Below are positions 16,704 through 25,566 of a stretch of DNA of 57,216 nt, piece by piece. The translations under genes and the position numbers were made by a program. The DNA is taken from contig CAYNFR010000023.1 in assembly GCA_964396595.1 (NCBI GenBank), positions 1-57,216 on the forward strand. The letters are read 5' to 3'. The DNA comes from CAYNFR01 sp964396595 (lineage in GTDB: Bacteria > Bacteroidota > Bacteroidia > Chitinophagales > Saprospiraceae). Each line of letters begins with the position of its first letter. Position 1 is the stretch's first letter. The notes under the pieces are model-generated. The model was given only the letters and a program-made list of their open reading frames with translations. It made no database searches and was not told the DNA's origin.

Positions 16704-18296
16704 ATGTTTCAATCGTCAGTAAAAACACAGTCCAGCACTTATCAGTCAAACTACGCGGGTATGATGGCGTGGATCAGACAACTGGATAAGCACATGGAAG
16801 CCTCTCGATTTCAGGGGAGTGATACACATATAGCCCGTGCTCGAGAGAGAGGAAAATTGCTGGCGCGAGAGCGGATAGCCTTGCTTCTAGATCAGGATAG
16901 CCCATTCATGGAGTTGTCGCCATTGTCAGGACATCAGAGTGATAGTGGATTTGGAGCTGGTGGCACCTTGATTTGTGGTATTGGACTAATTCAAGGTAAG
17001 TTATGTGGCGTATCCGCCAATGTCGGCACACGAAAAGGCGGCTCGACAGATGAACCTACTCTGCGTAAGAGTTTAAGGTTTAACGAAATCTTACGTGTTC
17101 ATAAACTTCCGGTTATTAATCTAGTCGAGAGCGGAGGGGCTTACCTTCCTGATCAATCGAAGATATTTAATTCGGGAGGGGAAACTTTTAGAGAATTATC
17201 GAGAAGATCCGAGATGGGTCTGACAAGTATTTCGGTGGTGTTTGGCAATGCTACGGCAGGTGGTGCATATATACCCGGGATGTCAGATTATAGCATTTTT
17301 GTAAAAGACCATGCTAAGGTATTTCTCGCCGGCCCTCCACTCGTCAAAATGGCTACTGGCGAAGAAGTTGATGACGAAAGCCTCGGCGGAGCTACTATGC
17401 ATGCGCGTACATCGGGTGTAGCTGACTACTTGGCGCAGGATGAGAAGGACGGCATTCGTCTGGCGAGAATGATCATGAAATATATCAAAACCACTACACC
17501 GGTTTTAGTGCCGGATTCTTGTGACCATCCTCGATATGATGCCGATGAAATATTGGGGGTCATACCCCCTGATCCTAAAATTCCTTTTGACATTCGCGAG
17601 CTTCTGGTACGTGTAGTAGATGGATCAGTACTTGATGAATTTAAACCAGATTATGGTTGCTCACTGGTCTGTTCCTGGGCAAAAATTCATGGTTATCCTA
17701 TTGGTATTTTGGCGAATCAAGGTGTCCTTTTTTCGGATTCATCCAACAAAGGAGCGCAGTTTATTCAGTTATGCGCAAGGAATAATACACCCTTGTTATT
17801 CTTTCAAAATACTTCCGGATTTATGGTAGGCAAGGAGTACGAACAAGGAGGCATAATCAAGCATGGAGCGAATCTTATTCATGCTGTTTCAACATCGGGG
17901 CTACCTAGCATCACAGTCATGGTAGCCAACAGTTACGGTGCTGGCAATTATGGCATGAACGGTCGTTCCTTTGAGCCCAATTTCTTGTTTACCTACCCGC
18001 AGGCACAACTCGCCGTCATGGGTGCCGAGCAGCTAGCCGGCACGATGGAGATTGTTCAACGGGCATCTGCGGCAGCCCAAGGCAAGGAGTACAATGAAGC
18101 ATTTGGTCAAGCAATGAAGGATGCACTTATACAAGATATGAACAAATCCTCTTCGGCATGGTATTCCACCTCTCAGGTCTGGGATGATGGAGTTATCGAT
18201 CCACGTGAGACCCGCAATTATCTGGGCTTTTCATTGGCAATCATCTATAACCAAGCATTCGAAGGAAGTAAGAGCTTCGGCGTCTTCAGAATGTAG
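16704..18296 (+). CDS. Acyl-CoA carboxylase carboxyltransferase (beta) subunit
   Basis: A 530-residue biotin-dependent carboxyltransferase that moves CO2 from carboxybiotin to an acyl-CoA. Both crotonase-like halves are present: LVESGGAYLPDQ and TAGGAYIPGMSDY in the first, and TSGFMVGKEYE and GAGNYGMNGR in the second. The family includes methylcrotonyl-CoA carboxylase (leucine breakdown) and geranyl-CoA carboxylase (AtuC). The stretch MSDYSIFVKD and the segment with MHAR and ADYLAQDEKDGIR look to me closer to the geranyl type, but from memory only. The AtuA neighbour supports this, and the substrate remains uncertain. The partner biotin-carrying alpha subunit is two genes downstream in the same operon. 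Confidence 0.88.
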   Translation: MFQSSVKTQSSTYQSNYAGMMAWIRQLDKHMEASRFQGSDTHIARARERGKLLARERIALLLDQDSPFMELSPLSGHQSDSGFGAGGTLICGIGLIQGKLCGVSANVGTRKGGSTDEPTLRKSLRFNEILRVHKLPVINLVESGGAYLPDQSKIFNSGGETFRELSRRSEMGLTSISVVFGNATAGGAYIPGMSDYSIFVKDHAKVFLAGPPLVKMATGEEVDDESLGGATMHARTSGVADYLAQDEKDGIRLARMIMKYIKTTTPVLVPDSCDHPRYDADEILGVIPPDPKIPFDIRELLVRVVDGSVLDEFKPDYGCSLVCSWAKIHGYPIGILANQGVLFSDSSNKGAQFIQLCARNNTPLLFFQNTSGFMVGKEYEQGGIIKHGANLIHAVSTSGLPSITVMVANSYGAGNYGMNGRSFEPNFLFTYPQAQLAVMGAEQLAGTMEIVQRASAAAQGKEYNEAFGQAMKDALIQDMNKSSSAWYSTSQVWDDGVIDPRETRNYLGFSLAIIYNQAFEGSKSFGVFRM

Positions 18297-18329
18297 ACGG
18301 AATTTTCCAATCATTAAATCTTTTTAGAC

Positions 18330-20105
18330 ATGCCACAGAAAAAAAATAAAGAGTTCATCCGAATTGCCAATATTTCAGGTTTTTATGGAGATCGTTTTAG
18401 TGCTATGCGCGAGATGCTATCAGGCGGTGAGGTGGACTTCCTCACAGGTGACTATCTTGCAGAACTTACCATGGCCATTCTCTATAAAGCCAAAGTAAAA
18501 AATCCTAGGCATGGCTATGCTGTCACTTTCCTTAAGCAGATGGAAGGCGTCATGGGGGAGTGTCTTGAGAGGGGTGTAAAACTTGTATCCAATGCAGGAG
18601 GCCTTAATCCGTCTGCGTTAGCGGAATCATTGGAAGGACTCGCGCAGAAGCTCGGATTGCGCCCGAAGATAGCTTTTATCACCGGGGATGATATCATGGA
18701 CAGACTTGATAAGATTGAACTCAAGCATATCTGGGATGATCGCATATTGCAAAGTTCCGGCATGTTTCCGCTTACTGCCAATGCATATCTGGGCTGCTGG
18801 GGTATCGTAGAGGCGCTCAGACGTGATGCAGATATCGTGGTTACCGGTCGTGTAGCAGATACTTCTGTGGTCATGGGTCCGGCGGCATATGCATTTGATT
18901 GGAGGCGGGATGACTGGGATTCGCTCGCAGGCGCTGCAGTAGCAGGACATATCATCGAATGCAGCGGACAGGCTAGTGGCGGCAATTATTCTTTTATCCA
19001 TGAAGTCTCTGATTATCAGAATATGGGTTTTCCTATTGCCGAAATTAGGGGCAATGGTGATGCGGTAATAACAAAACATGAAAATACAGGGGGAGTGATA
19101 AATGTGGGCACTGTCACTGCCCAATTGATGTATGAAATAGATTCACCCCACTATATCACACCTGATGTGGTGGCTAAATTTGACACCATCACATTGGAAG
19201 AAATCGCCCCAAATCGCGTAGCTGTTAAGAATGTAAAAGGTGCTCCGGCTACTGACACGGCTAAAGTTACCGCCAATCTCATGGGTGGATTCCAGAATAG
19301 TATGACGATGTACATCACCGGACTTGATGTGGCCAAAAAGGTGGATATCATAAAAGATCTTTTTCTAAAAAGTGTCGGAGGCGAGAAGGCATTTCAAAAA
19401 ATTGATTTTCAATTTTATGAAAATAAGAACCCCGAGCCTAGTTGTAATGAAGAGGCTTTGTCCATTCTACGAATCGCGGTGCAAGATTCAGATGCTGAAA
19501 AAGCAGGTAAGTTATTTACTTCCAAGATGGTCGAACTGGCATTGTGCACTCCTCCGGGTTGGTGCATGGCTGGAGTGCCCACTCCCGCCGCTCCACGCAT
19601 AGTACACTTTCCCTCTTTAGTCCATAAGACTTGGTTGAAGCAGGAAGTAATCATTCAGGGAGAATGTGTTGAGGTGTCGGAAACAATTGGTTATCAATAT
19701 GATACATTATTAGAGACTAAAAAGGATATAACCCCTCCGACATTAGTTGGCGAAACAAAAAAGATCCCCATCGGCAAGCTCTATGCAGCAAGATCCGGTG
19801 ATAAAGGTGGCAATGCCAATGTCGGTATCTGGGCAAGAGATCCTCAGGCTTATCAGTTTTTAAAAAATACACTTACCATAAATAAATTTAAAGAATTACT
19901 ACAAGAGATGAAAACGCTCAGGGTGGAGAGATTTGAATTTGATAATTTATTGGGATTGAATTTTTACATATATGGATTTCTAGGTGATGGCGTAGCCGCC
20001 AATGCCAAAATGGATGGGCAAGCCAAAACATTGGGAGAGTATCTCAGAATGAAAGAGATCGATGTGCCGATCAGTATTATAGAGTCTTCAATTATTGAAA
20101 TTTAA
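18330..20105 (+). CDS. AtuA-family protein (DUF1446)
   Basis: The 591-residue protein matches the acyclic terpene utilisation AtuA family: FYGDRFSAMREMLSGGEVDFLTGDYLAELT at residues 15-44, then VSNAGGLNP, TGDDI, and TGRVADTSVVMGP. The last 110 residues form the smaller AtuA-like ferredoxin-fold domain, with AARSGDKGGNANVGIWA. In Pseudomonas AtuA is needed for growth on citronellol and geraniol, probably acting after the carboxylase, but its reaction is not firmly established. Here it is placed between the two carboxylase subunits, with 33 bases before it and nine after it. This order argues that it works on the product of that carboxylase. Confidence 0.88.
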   Translation: MPQKKNKEFIRIANISGFYGDRFSAMREMLSGGEVDFLTGDYLAELTMAILYKAKVKNPRHGYAVTFLKQMEGVMGECLERGVKLVSNAGGLNPSALAESLEGLAQKLGLRPKIAFITGDDIMDRLDKIELKHIWDDRILQSSGMFPLTANAYLGCWGIVEALRRDADIVVTGRVADTSVVMGPAAYAFDWRRDDWDSLAGAAVAGHIIECSGQASGGNYSFIHEVSDYQNMGFPIAEIRGNGDAVITKHENTGGVINVGTVTAQLMYEIDSPHYITPDVVAKFDTITLEEIAPNRVAVKNVKGAPATDTAKVTANLMGGFQNSMTMYITGLDVAKKVDIIKDLFLKSVGGEKAFQKIDFQFYENKNPEPSCNEEALSILRIAVQDSDAEKAGKLFTSKMVELALCTPPGWCMAGVPTPAAPRIVHFPSLVHKTWLKQEVIIQGECVEVSETIGYQYDTLLETKKDITPPTLVGETKKIPIGKLYAARSGDKGGNANVGIWARDPQAYQFLKNTLTINKFKELLQEMKTLRVERFEFDNLLGLNFYIYGFLGDGVAANAKMDGQAKTLGEYLRMKEIDVPISIIESSIIEI

Positions 20106-20114
20106 ACAGTTTAC

Positions 20115-22070
20115 ATGCGCATTTCAAAAATACTTGTTGCCAATAGGGGAGAGATCGCCATCCGTATTATCAAGACATGTGATCGACTGGGCATCGACAC
20201 TGTAGCCGTTTACTCAGATGTGGATAGTGCCGCACTACATGTACGTTGCGCCACCCAGGCTTATCATCTGCCCGGTAATGAACTTTCATTTACCTACTTG
20301 AATACTGAGTTACTAATAACTGCCGCAAAAGCCACAGGCGCGGAGGCAATTCATCCCGGATATGGTTTTCTATCGGAGAATGCCGATTTCGCGCATCAAT
20401 GCGTAGCGGCAGGTTTGATTTTTATAGGTCCTCGACCGGAAGTCATTGCTGCCATGGGTTCGAAGTCTCATGCTAAGGCTACTGCAGATCAAGCCGGCGT
20501 GCCTACTGTTCCCGGATATTACGGGACTGATCAATCTACCGATCGCTTAATAGACGAAGCTAGAAGAATCGGTATGCCTGTATTGCTGAAGGCCGCTGCA
20601 GGGGGAGGTGGTAGAGGCATGCGGCTAGTACGCTCTGAGGAAGAACTTGTCGAAAATATTTCCGCGGCTCAGCGGGAAGCAAAGACGGCTTTTGGCAGTG
20701 AAGAATTATTAATAGAAAAATATATTGAATCATCCCGCCACATCGAGTTCCAGATTCTCGCAGATAATCATGGTAATGTCATCCATTTACTCGAGCGAGA
20801 GTGTACTATTCAGCGGCGATATCAGAAAATCATTGAAGAGAGCCCCTCTCCTGTACTCTCATCTGAATTACGCCAACAGATGGGTCAAGCAGCTGTCACT
20901 GTGGCCAAGGCAATAGGCTACAATAACATTGGAACGATAGAATTTCTCTTCGATTCAGTAACCCGGCAATACTATTTCCTCGAAGTCAATACACGCATTC
21001 AAGTAGAACATCCTGTGACCGAGGCGATTATCGGTATGGATCTCGTCGAACAACAAATTGCTATGGCTGAAGGAGCTAAGCTTACCATTTCACAAAAGCA
21101 AGTGATCGCCAATGGTTATGCGATCGAATGCCGTATCTGCGCCGAAGACCCGTCAGATAATTACCTACCTTCTACGGGCGTAATCCATTCGTGGCAAGTC
21201 CCGGTGATAGAGGGATTACGTATGGATAGTGGTGTCGAGGGCGGGTCGGAGGTGTCCATTTATTATGATTCAATGCTAGCAAAATTGATCATTCATGATC
21301 GAGATAGATTATCCGCCTTGCGCAAGATGCGCAAAGCACTTGCTTCCTTGATATGTATGGGAGTAGAGACTAATATTGATTATTTGGCTTCCATAGTTGA
21401 TCACCCGGACTTCATTGATGGTAGTTATGATACGCATTTTTTGAAGCGGGTGACGTACAGCATCCCTTCGGTACCGGTGCAGTATGGATTAGCCGCTTGT
21501 TTTTATTATTGGTATGAGAACAATGCTTCACGTACATTATTGAAGCAGCTTCCTTCTCAATGGTCTAATAATCCCTACCGCCCACGGGAGGTCAGTTTTC
21601 AGCATAAGTCGGAGGCTCTTCATGTAGCATACGCTGCACATAGAGATGGCCTCAGATGTATTCTTTATAATCAGGAATACGCTATAAAGTTAATGTCTCA
21701 CGATGATCAAGATAGGTTCTTGCTGAGTTTAGTCGGTCTCACAGCGCAATTTGTTATACGGAGACATGGAGCAAGATTCTTTATACATCACCCCTCGAAG
21801 GGTACGCGAGAGTTGATTCTTCTTGATCCCTTGCCTGTCGTCACAGAGCAAAACAGCCTAGGCGGCTATATCGCCGCTATGCCATCTAATATTGTCGCCA
21901 TAAAAGTGGAGACAGGCAGCCAGGTCAAATCCGGAGATCCATTGATCATCACCAGCTCCATGAAAATGGAAACAACTATCTATGCGGATCAGGACGGTGT
22001 TGTGTCTGAGTTATACGTCGTAGAAGGTCAGCATGTCGAGAAGGGTAGTCTGTTGATCTCGATTACCTGA
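20115..22070 (+). CDS. Acyl-CoA carboxylase biotin-carboxylase/carrier (alpha) subunit
   Basis: A 651-residue alpha subunit. The N-terminal 450 residues are biotin carboxylase: ILVANRGEIAIRII, the ATP-grasp glycine loop AAAGGGGRGMRLV, the FLEVNTRIQVEHPVTE active-site strand and ECRICAEDP. The C-terminal 70 residues are a biotinyl carrier domain with the attachment motif SMKME; the modified Lys is about residue 617, 35 residues from the end. It uses ATP and bicarbonate to carboxylate its biotin, and passes the group to the beta subunit. It is the last gene of the tetR operon and is followed by a perfect 12-base hairpin. The same protein layout occurs in MccA and AtuF, so the acyl substrate cannot be read from this subunit. 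Confidence 0.92.
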   Translation: MRISKILVANRGEIAIRIIKTCDRLGIDTVAVYSDVDSAALHVRCATQAYHLPGNELSFTYLNTELLITAAKATGAEAIHPGYGFLSENADFAHQCVAAGLIFIGPRPEVIAAMGSKSHAKATADQAGVPTVPGYYGTDQSTDRLIDEARRIGMPVLLKAAAGGGGRGMRLVRSEEELVENISAAQREAKTAFGSEELLIEKYIESSRHIEFQILADNHGNVIHLLERECTIQRRYQKIIEESPSPVLSSELRQQMGQAAVTVAKAIGYNNIGTIEFLFDSVTRQYYFLEVNTRIQVEHPVTEAIIGMDLVEQQIAMAEGAKLTISQKQVIANGYAIECRICAEDPSDNYLPSTGVIHSWQVPVIEGLRMDSGVEGGSEVSIYYDSMLAKLIIHDRDRLSALRKMRKALASLICMGVETNIDYLASIVDHPDFIDGSYDTHFLKRVTYSIPSVPVQYGLAACFYYWYENNASRTLLKQLPSQWSNNPYRPREVSFQHKSEALHVAYAAHRDGLRCILYNQEYAIKLMSHDDQDRFLLSLVGLTAQFVIRRHGARFFIHHPSKGTRELILLDPLPVVTEQNSLGGYIAAMPSNIVAIKVETGSQVKSGDPLIITSSMKMETTIYADQDGVVSELYVVEGQHVEKGSLLISIT

Positions 22071-22102
22071 TCTGTGCACTTGGAGAACCTGGCAGAATGG
22101 CA

Positions 22103-22130
22103 ATTTTACTTTCAGCCATGAAAGTAAAAT
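22103..22130 (+). terminator. Perfect 12-bp hairpin after the carboxylase operon
   Basis: ATTTTACTTTCA and TGAAAGTAAAAT pair without mismatch round the loop GCCA, 33 bases after the alpha subunit stop. No T run follows on the plus strand, but the stem itself ends in AAAAT, so it may act as a terminator or as an mRNA 3'-end protector. Confidence 0.5.
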
Positions 22131-22491
22131 AAGGGTATTTATATGGGTCTTCGTCAAATATAGTGGATTTTAGTAAATTGCTAACTTGATGCCTTTGTAA
22201 ACCAACACATAATCGGCAATTTCTTTTTTGCCACGGCGGTTAGTGAGCCCGTCGAAGCTACCGCCTGTTTGTATTTTTCCTTGCGTTATGCTTTTACTAT
22301 GTCATAGCCAATATGGATGATAGCAACAAATGCTATCGGATTTGTAGTAAAGTCTGGTAGATATGGGGGACTTATTCCCATAGGGCTATAGCGTTAAAAT
22401 TGGCATCCCCACTATCCAAAGGACCTTTAACGAATTCTTAGTATATATTTGGCCGCGAGATCCGTTATGGTAACAGCTAAACGCAATCCAC
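22131..22491. other. Non-coding stretch with one REP-like hairpin
   Basis: Within this stretch GGCGGTTAG (22235-22243) pairs with CTACCGCC (22258-22265), with one bulged base. The loop holds TGAGCCCGTCGAAG, which resembles the interspersed (C)CTGAGC-xTGTCGAAGG type of bacterial repeat. The rest shows no gene. It probably also carries the promoter of the LolA-like gene. Confidence 0.45.
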
Positions 22492-23142
22492 ATGCTTAAA
22501 AATACTTTAGGATTACTAATGCTAATGGCCTTGGTGATCCCCACTCAGGTCAAAGGCCAAGACCAGGCCGCACGAAAAATATTAGATAAATTAGTCAAGA
22601 AGTATGATGGCTATAAAACTATGGAATTAGACCTCGAAATGATCCAGAGCGATGCCGAAAACCGTACAGATAAAGCCAATGTTAAGATAATCCAGAAAGG
22701 AAATAGCTTTGTTTTTACTAGTCCGGAACAGGCGATATACTGTAATGAACATAATGTATGGTTTCATCTGATCAAGCGCAATGAAGTGCAAATTAACGAC
22801 TATGATTACGATCCGGATGATTATACTGTTGTGACACCCAAGGATCTTCTCCGTCAATATAATTCAGGCAAGTATGACTATATACTCATAGAGGAATCCA
22901 CTAAATCTGCCACTATCGAATTTAAACCTCGTGATCGGGACAGCGATTACGCTAAATTCAAGATCGAAGTGGATAAACTATCAGACAAAATCGCCCATGT
23001 AACGGCTTTCTCTAAAGACGGAAGCAAAGTAGTTTTCAATCTTAAAAACCAAAAAACAAACGCAAGCTACCCTTCGGACTTCTTCACATTTAATCCGGCC
23101 AAACACCCCGGAATACATGTCGAAGATCTCAGAATCAACTAG
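22492..23142 (+). CDS. LolA-like outer-membrane lipoprotein carrier
   Basis: A 216-residue exported protein with a signal peptide ending near VKGQ (residues 1-22). After it comes KILDKLVKKYDGYKTMELDLEMI, spread over residues 29-51, the usual first helix and strand of LolA-type proteins. This is followed by strands such as NSFVFTSPEQAIYC and VWFHLIKRNEVQIND, and late FKPRDRDSDYAKFKIEVDK. The fold is an open beta-barrel that carries lipids or lipoproteins through the periplasm. Bacteroidota hold several LolA-like proteins, so a true role in lipoprotein sorting is only likely. It ends four bases from the stop of the convergent ABC permease gene. Confidence 0.8.
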   Translation: MLKNTLGLLMLMALVIPTQVKGQDQAARKILDKLVKKYDGYKTMELDLEMIQSDAENRTDKANVKIIQKGNSFVFTSPEQAIYCNEHNVWFHLIKRNEVQINDYDYDPDDYTVVTPKDLLRQYNSGKYDYILIEESTKSATIEFKPRDRDSDYAKFKIEVDKLSDKIAHVTAFSKDGSKVVFNLKNQKTNASYPSDFFTFNPAKHPGIHVEDLRIN

Positions 23143-23145
23143 GCA

Positions 23146-24396
23146 TTAATCTTTCAATAAGGTCTCAGCTATATCCGTATTTCTTGCTTGCCAAGCCGGG
23201 ATCACGGCAGCCACAAGCCCTATTACCAAAGAAGCTAAAAGTAGATAGGCTTCCTCCGGAACAAACACCCATGGGTTAAACTGATATTTGAAGTCTGAGT
23301 CGACCATTCTCGATACGAATGTCATAGCGATGTGACTCGATGTTATGCCGAGGATAAATCCCAGCAGCGCAAGGATTATCCCCTCTCCAATGATCATTCT
23401 GAATAGACTATTGGGCGAAGCTCCCATACTCCTCATCAAGGCTAGTTCATATTTGCGCTCGCGCAGACTCGAAAAAAGAGAGATAAATACACTTAGTGCC
23501 GACACGATGATGATGACGATAGCCAGAATACTCAGTGCCTTTTCGCCCGTACGCATAAGGCTGAATAGTCTGGTGATCTCTATAGCCGGTGTGGCGGCCT
23601 GCATATCCGTATTTTCGTTGATATTGCGTTGGAGATTAAGCGCTTGAAAGTTCTTTCCTTTAAATTTAATAAGCACATTGGTTATAGCCTGTTCTTCATC
23701 TTCTTCTAGTAGACTTCTGATAGGGGCATTTTCTACAGCCATATCATGATCGTGTTCATGACTATCGTCATGATCGTGAATATGCCAATATGTCTGCGGT
23801 GTCGTTAGAATTAACTGATCAATGGTCGAACCAGTACGGGCAAGAATTCCTTTTACCTCTAAGGAGTGTGCATCCTCATGTTCGAGATCTTCTGCATCAT
23901 CCAGGCCATGCGAGCTCTTAAATTTATCCCCGATTCTCAGATTCAGTTTGTCAGCGACATTGGCACCTAGCACGACTTCAAAATCTCTCTTCCATAAATC
24001 GCCTTCGGCAATGTCCGCATTGTACCAATTTAAGATCTTCGTTTCCGTGCCTACTATTCTGTACCCTCTGTAACTATCTCCCAGTGACAAAGGAAGCGCA
24101 TCTTCGATTAAAGGATGACGTGGATTGAGAAAAGTTTTTATTGATTTGAGCGGTATATTGCCCGTCGGCGCATCGATATGATACATACTTGACAGGATCA
24201 TCTGCAAGGGGCTGCCTTTCGCGCCGATGACCAGATCCACTTTGGCGAGATTCTTTTCGAAGCTTTCTTGAATCTGTTTTTGTAGGATAAATAGTAGTGA
24301 AATCAATCCGACTCCGAGCCCAAACAGCACCAAGCTTAGTGTCAGCGACAATGGCTTATGTATGATATTCTTCCAGCTTAGTTTCAACCAGTTCAT
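23146..24396 (-). CDS. FtsX/MacB-type ABC permease with histidine-rich loops
   Basis: A 416-residue permease with one membrane segment near residues 16-40, a large periplasmic domain, and three segments at about 285-410, the FtsX/LolC/MacB plan. Two clusters of His and acidic residues lie in the periplasmic domain: around 163-177 (HGLDDAEDLEHEDAH) and around 205-217 (HIHDHDDSHEHDH). Such clusters bind metals like zinc. The ATPase gene overlaps its start by four bases. By context (MerC-like protein and Fur/Zur-type regulator next door) it may be part of a metal transport machine, similar in idea to the Zur-controlled zrg locus of Vibrio and PA4063-4066 of Pseudomonas. Lipoprotein or peptide export is the alternative. 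Confidence 0.82.
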   Translation of the reverse strand: MNWLKLSWKNIIHKPLSLTLSLVLFGLGVGLISLLFILQKQIQESFEKNLAKVDLVIGAKGSPLQMILSSMYHIDAPTGNIPLKSIKTFLNPRHPLIEDALPLSLGDSYRGYRIVGTETKILNWYNADIAEGDLWKRDFEVVLGANVADKLNLRIGDKFKSSHGLDDAEDLEHEDAHSLEVKGILARTGSTIDQLILTTPQTYWHIHDHDDSHEHDHDMAVENAPIRSLLEEDEEQAITNVLIKFKGKNFQALNLQRNINENTDMQAATPAIEITRLFSLMRTGEKALSILAIVIIIVSALSVFISLFSSLRERKYELALMRSMGASPNSLFRMIIGEGIILALLGFILGITSSHIAMTFVSRMVDSDFKYQFNPWVFVPEEAYLLLASLVIGLVAAVIPAWQARNTDIAETLLKD

Positions 24397-25028
24397 AGGG
24401 TAATATTATTTTGGAAGGCATTTTTAATTCTGTTATCATGTGTGACCACCAGTAGGGTAGCATCTGTAAAGTCCGCTTGCTCCTTCAGCAGATTTAAGAC
24501 TTCCTCAGCATTTTGATCATCGAGTGCACTTGTAGGTTCATCAGCCAATAATAATTTTGGCCTCACGGCCAATGCCCTTGCGATTGCAATTCTCTGTTGC
24601 TCACCGATACTACAATGTTGAGCTTTAGATCGGAGTTTACTACCGACGCCCAGCCTGTTTAATAAATCTTCAATAAAAGTGTCATTCGCTTTCTGACCGG
24701 CAAGTTGCTGCGCCAGTCGAATGTTCTCTATCACATTGAGCGCTTTGACAAAGTGTGAAGTTTGATATATGATGCCTATTTTTTTGCCTCGAATATGATC
24801 TATTACCGCTGAACTGAGCTTGGTGATATCTTCTCCATCAATCATGATATTACCTAACTGCGGCGTTCTGAGACCGGCAATCAGCTGGAGGAGTGTCGAT
24901 TTACCACTTCCTGAGCTACCCAAGATAGCCGTATGGCTGCCACGATCAATAGTAATTTCCGGAAATTCCATCAATGTCGATCCCGGGTATTGAAATCTCA
25001 ACTGTCTCGTTTCTAATAATAGTTGCAT
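24393..25028 (-). CDS. LolD/MacB-type ABC transporter ATPase
   Basis: A 211-residue ATPase with all ABC motifs: Walker A GSSGSGKSTLL, Q-loop IYQTSHF, a signature loop SIGEQQRIAIARA (SIGEQ rather than LSGGQ), Walker B LLADEPTSALD and the switch His in VVTHD. The start at 25028 (MQLLLETRQL) was chosen because upstream codons to 25094 form an unlikely hydrophobic extension. It powers the FtsX-type permease encoded immediately downstream with an ATGA-type overlap. It lies 83 bases behind the MerC-like gene in the same direction, so the three form one probable operon. Confidence 0.88.
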   Translation of the reverse strand: MQLLLETRQLRFQYPGSTLMEFPEITIDRGSHTAILGSSGSGKSTLLQLIAGLRTPQLGNIMIDGEDITKLSSAVIDHIRGKKIGIIYQTSHFVKALNVIENIRLAQQLAGQKANDTFIEDLLNRLGVGSKLRSKAQHCSIGEQQRIAIARALAVRPKLLLADEPTSALDDQNAEEVLNLLKEQADFTDATLLVVTHDNRIKNAFQNNITL

Positions 25029-25111
25029 AGACGCAATTTTTTGATAACAAGATATCCATGTTGCACGAATGCTCACGATTATCATCAGAATCACGAAGTT
25101 AGGAATTTAAA

Positions 25112-25483
25112 TTAAGCCGTGACGAGGCTTTTGAAATTTAGGATATGACCTGTTGCCACCATTAATCCACCTATCGCCATCCATATATGACTCCCATGCG
25201 TGATAAAGCTAATGGACAATATTATCAGGCCTGCTACCATAATAATCAACACTGGCTGACTCTGACCGTTTTTATGTGCCCTGTAAATAGACCAAGAAGC
25301 TAGGAATAGCGTGATCGCTAATACGATACCTTCCACAATATCATGTGCTTCGAGAACCGCGCCACTGATCAATCCGAATGATATTAAAACAGGAAATGCC
25401 ATACAATGAATGGCGCACAAAAAGGAGCTAATCCCACCGTAAATGTCAATCTGATTCTTTTTTGCCATAAGTTCTTTATCCAC
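25112..25483 (-). CDS. MerC-domain membrane protein
   Basis: A 123-residue protein with four probable membrane segments. The first segment holds SFLCAIHCMAFPV with two Cys (residues 23 and 27), the MerC hallmark. MerC proteins of mercury operons carry Hg(II) inward; chromosomal Bacteroidota relatives next to Fur-type regulators have no tested metal. The GTG at 25483 is taken as start because AAAGGAG stands just before it; an ATG at 25468 is the alternative. The gene is divergent from the Fur/Zur-type gene and its promoter carries a candidate operator. No merA, merR or merP is nearby, so mercury resistance is unlikely. Confidence 0.78.
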   Translation of the reverse strand: MDKELMAKKNQIDIYGGISSFLCAIHCMAFPVLISFGLISGAVLEAHDIVEGIVLAITLFLASWSIYRAHKNGQSQPVLIIMVAGLIILSISFITHGSHIWMAIGGLMVATGHILNFKSLVTA

Positions 25484-25509
25484 GCTGCTCCTTTTTCACA
25501 AGATTTATA

Positions 25510-25524
25510 TGCAACGACGCTGCA
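25510..25524. promoter_or_regulatory. Candidate Fur/Zur operator in the merC promoter
   Basis: TGCAACGACGCTGCA is a near-perfect 15-base palindrome (12 of 15 positions symmetrical). It begins where the minus-strand TATATTTG element ends, so a bound protein would cover the transcription start. On the merC sense strand it reads as GCAGCGTCGTTGC and shares CGTCGTT with the site on the other side. Confidence 0.5.
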
Positions 25525-25530
25525 AATATA
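25523..25530 (-). promoter_or_regulatory. TAnnTTTG -7 element of the merC-ABC operon
   Basis: On the minus strand TATATTTG matches the Bacteroidota -7 consensus. It is 39 bases from the GTG start of the MerC-like gene. No clear -33 TTG was found. Confidence 0.5.
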
Positions 25531-25556
25531 TTCGGAATATTTTATCTTAAAGCAAA

Positions 25557-25564
25557 TATTTTTG
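25557..25564 (+). promoter_or_regulatory. TAnnTTTG -7 element of the Fur/Zur-type gene
   Basis: TATTTTTG matches the -7 consensus exactly and lies 53 bases before the ATG. It is followed at once by a second candidate operator. Confidence 0.5.
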
Positions 25565-25566
25565 TA

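Noticed and set aside
18515..19124. Two long antisense frames (156 and 165 codons) inside the AtuA gene
   Set aside because: Both overlap a full-length AtuA gene with clear family motifs; the antisense proteins are low in structure and match nothing.
25112..25483. Mercury resistance operon
   Set aside because: A MerC-like protein alone, without merR, merP or merA, and with a Fur-type regulator, does not support mercury detoxification.
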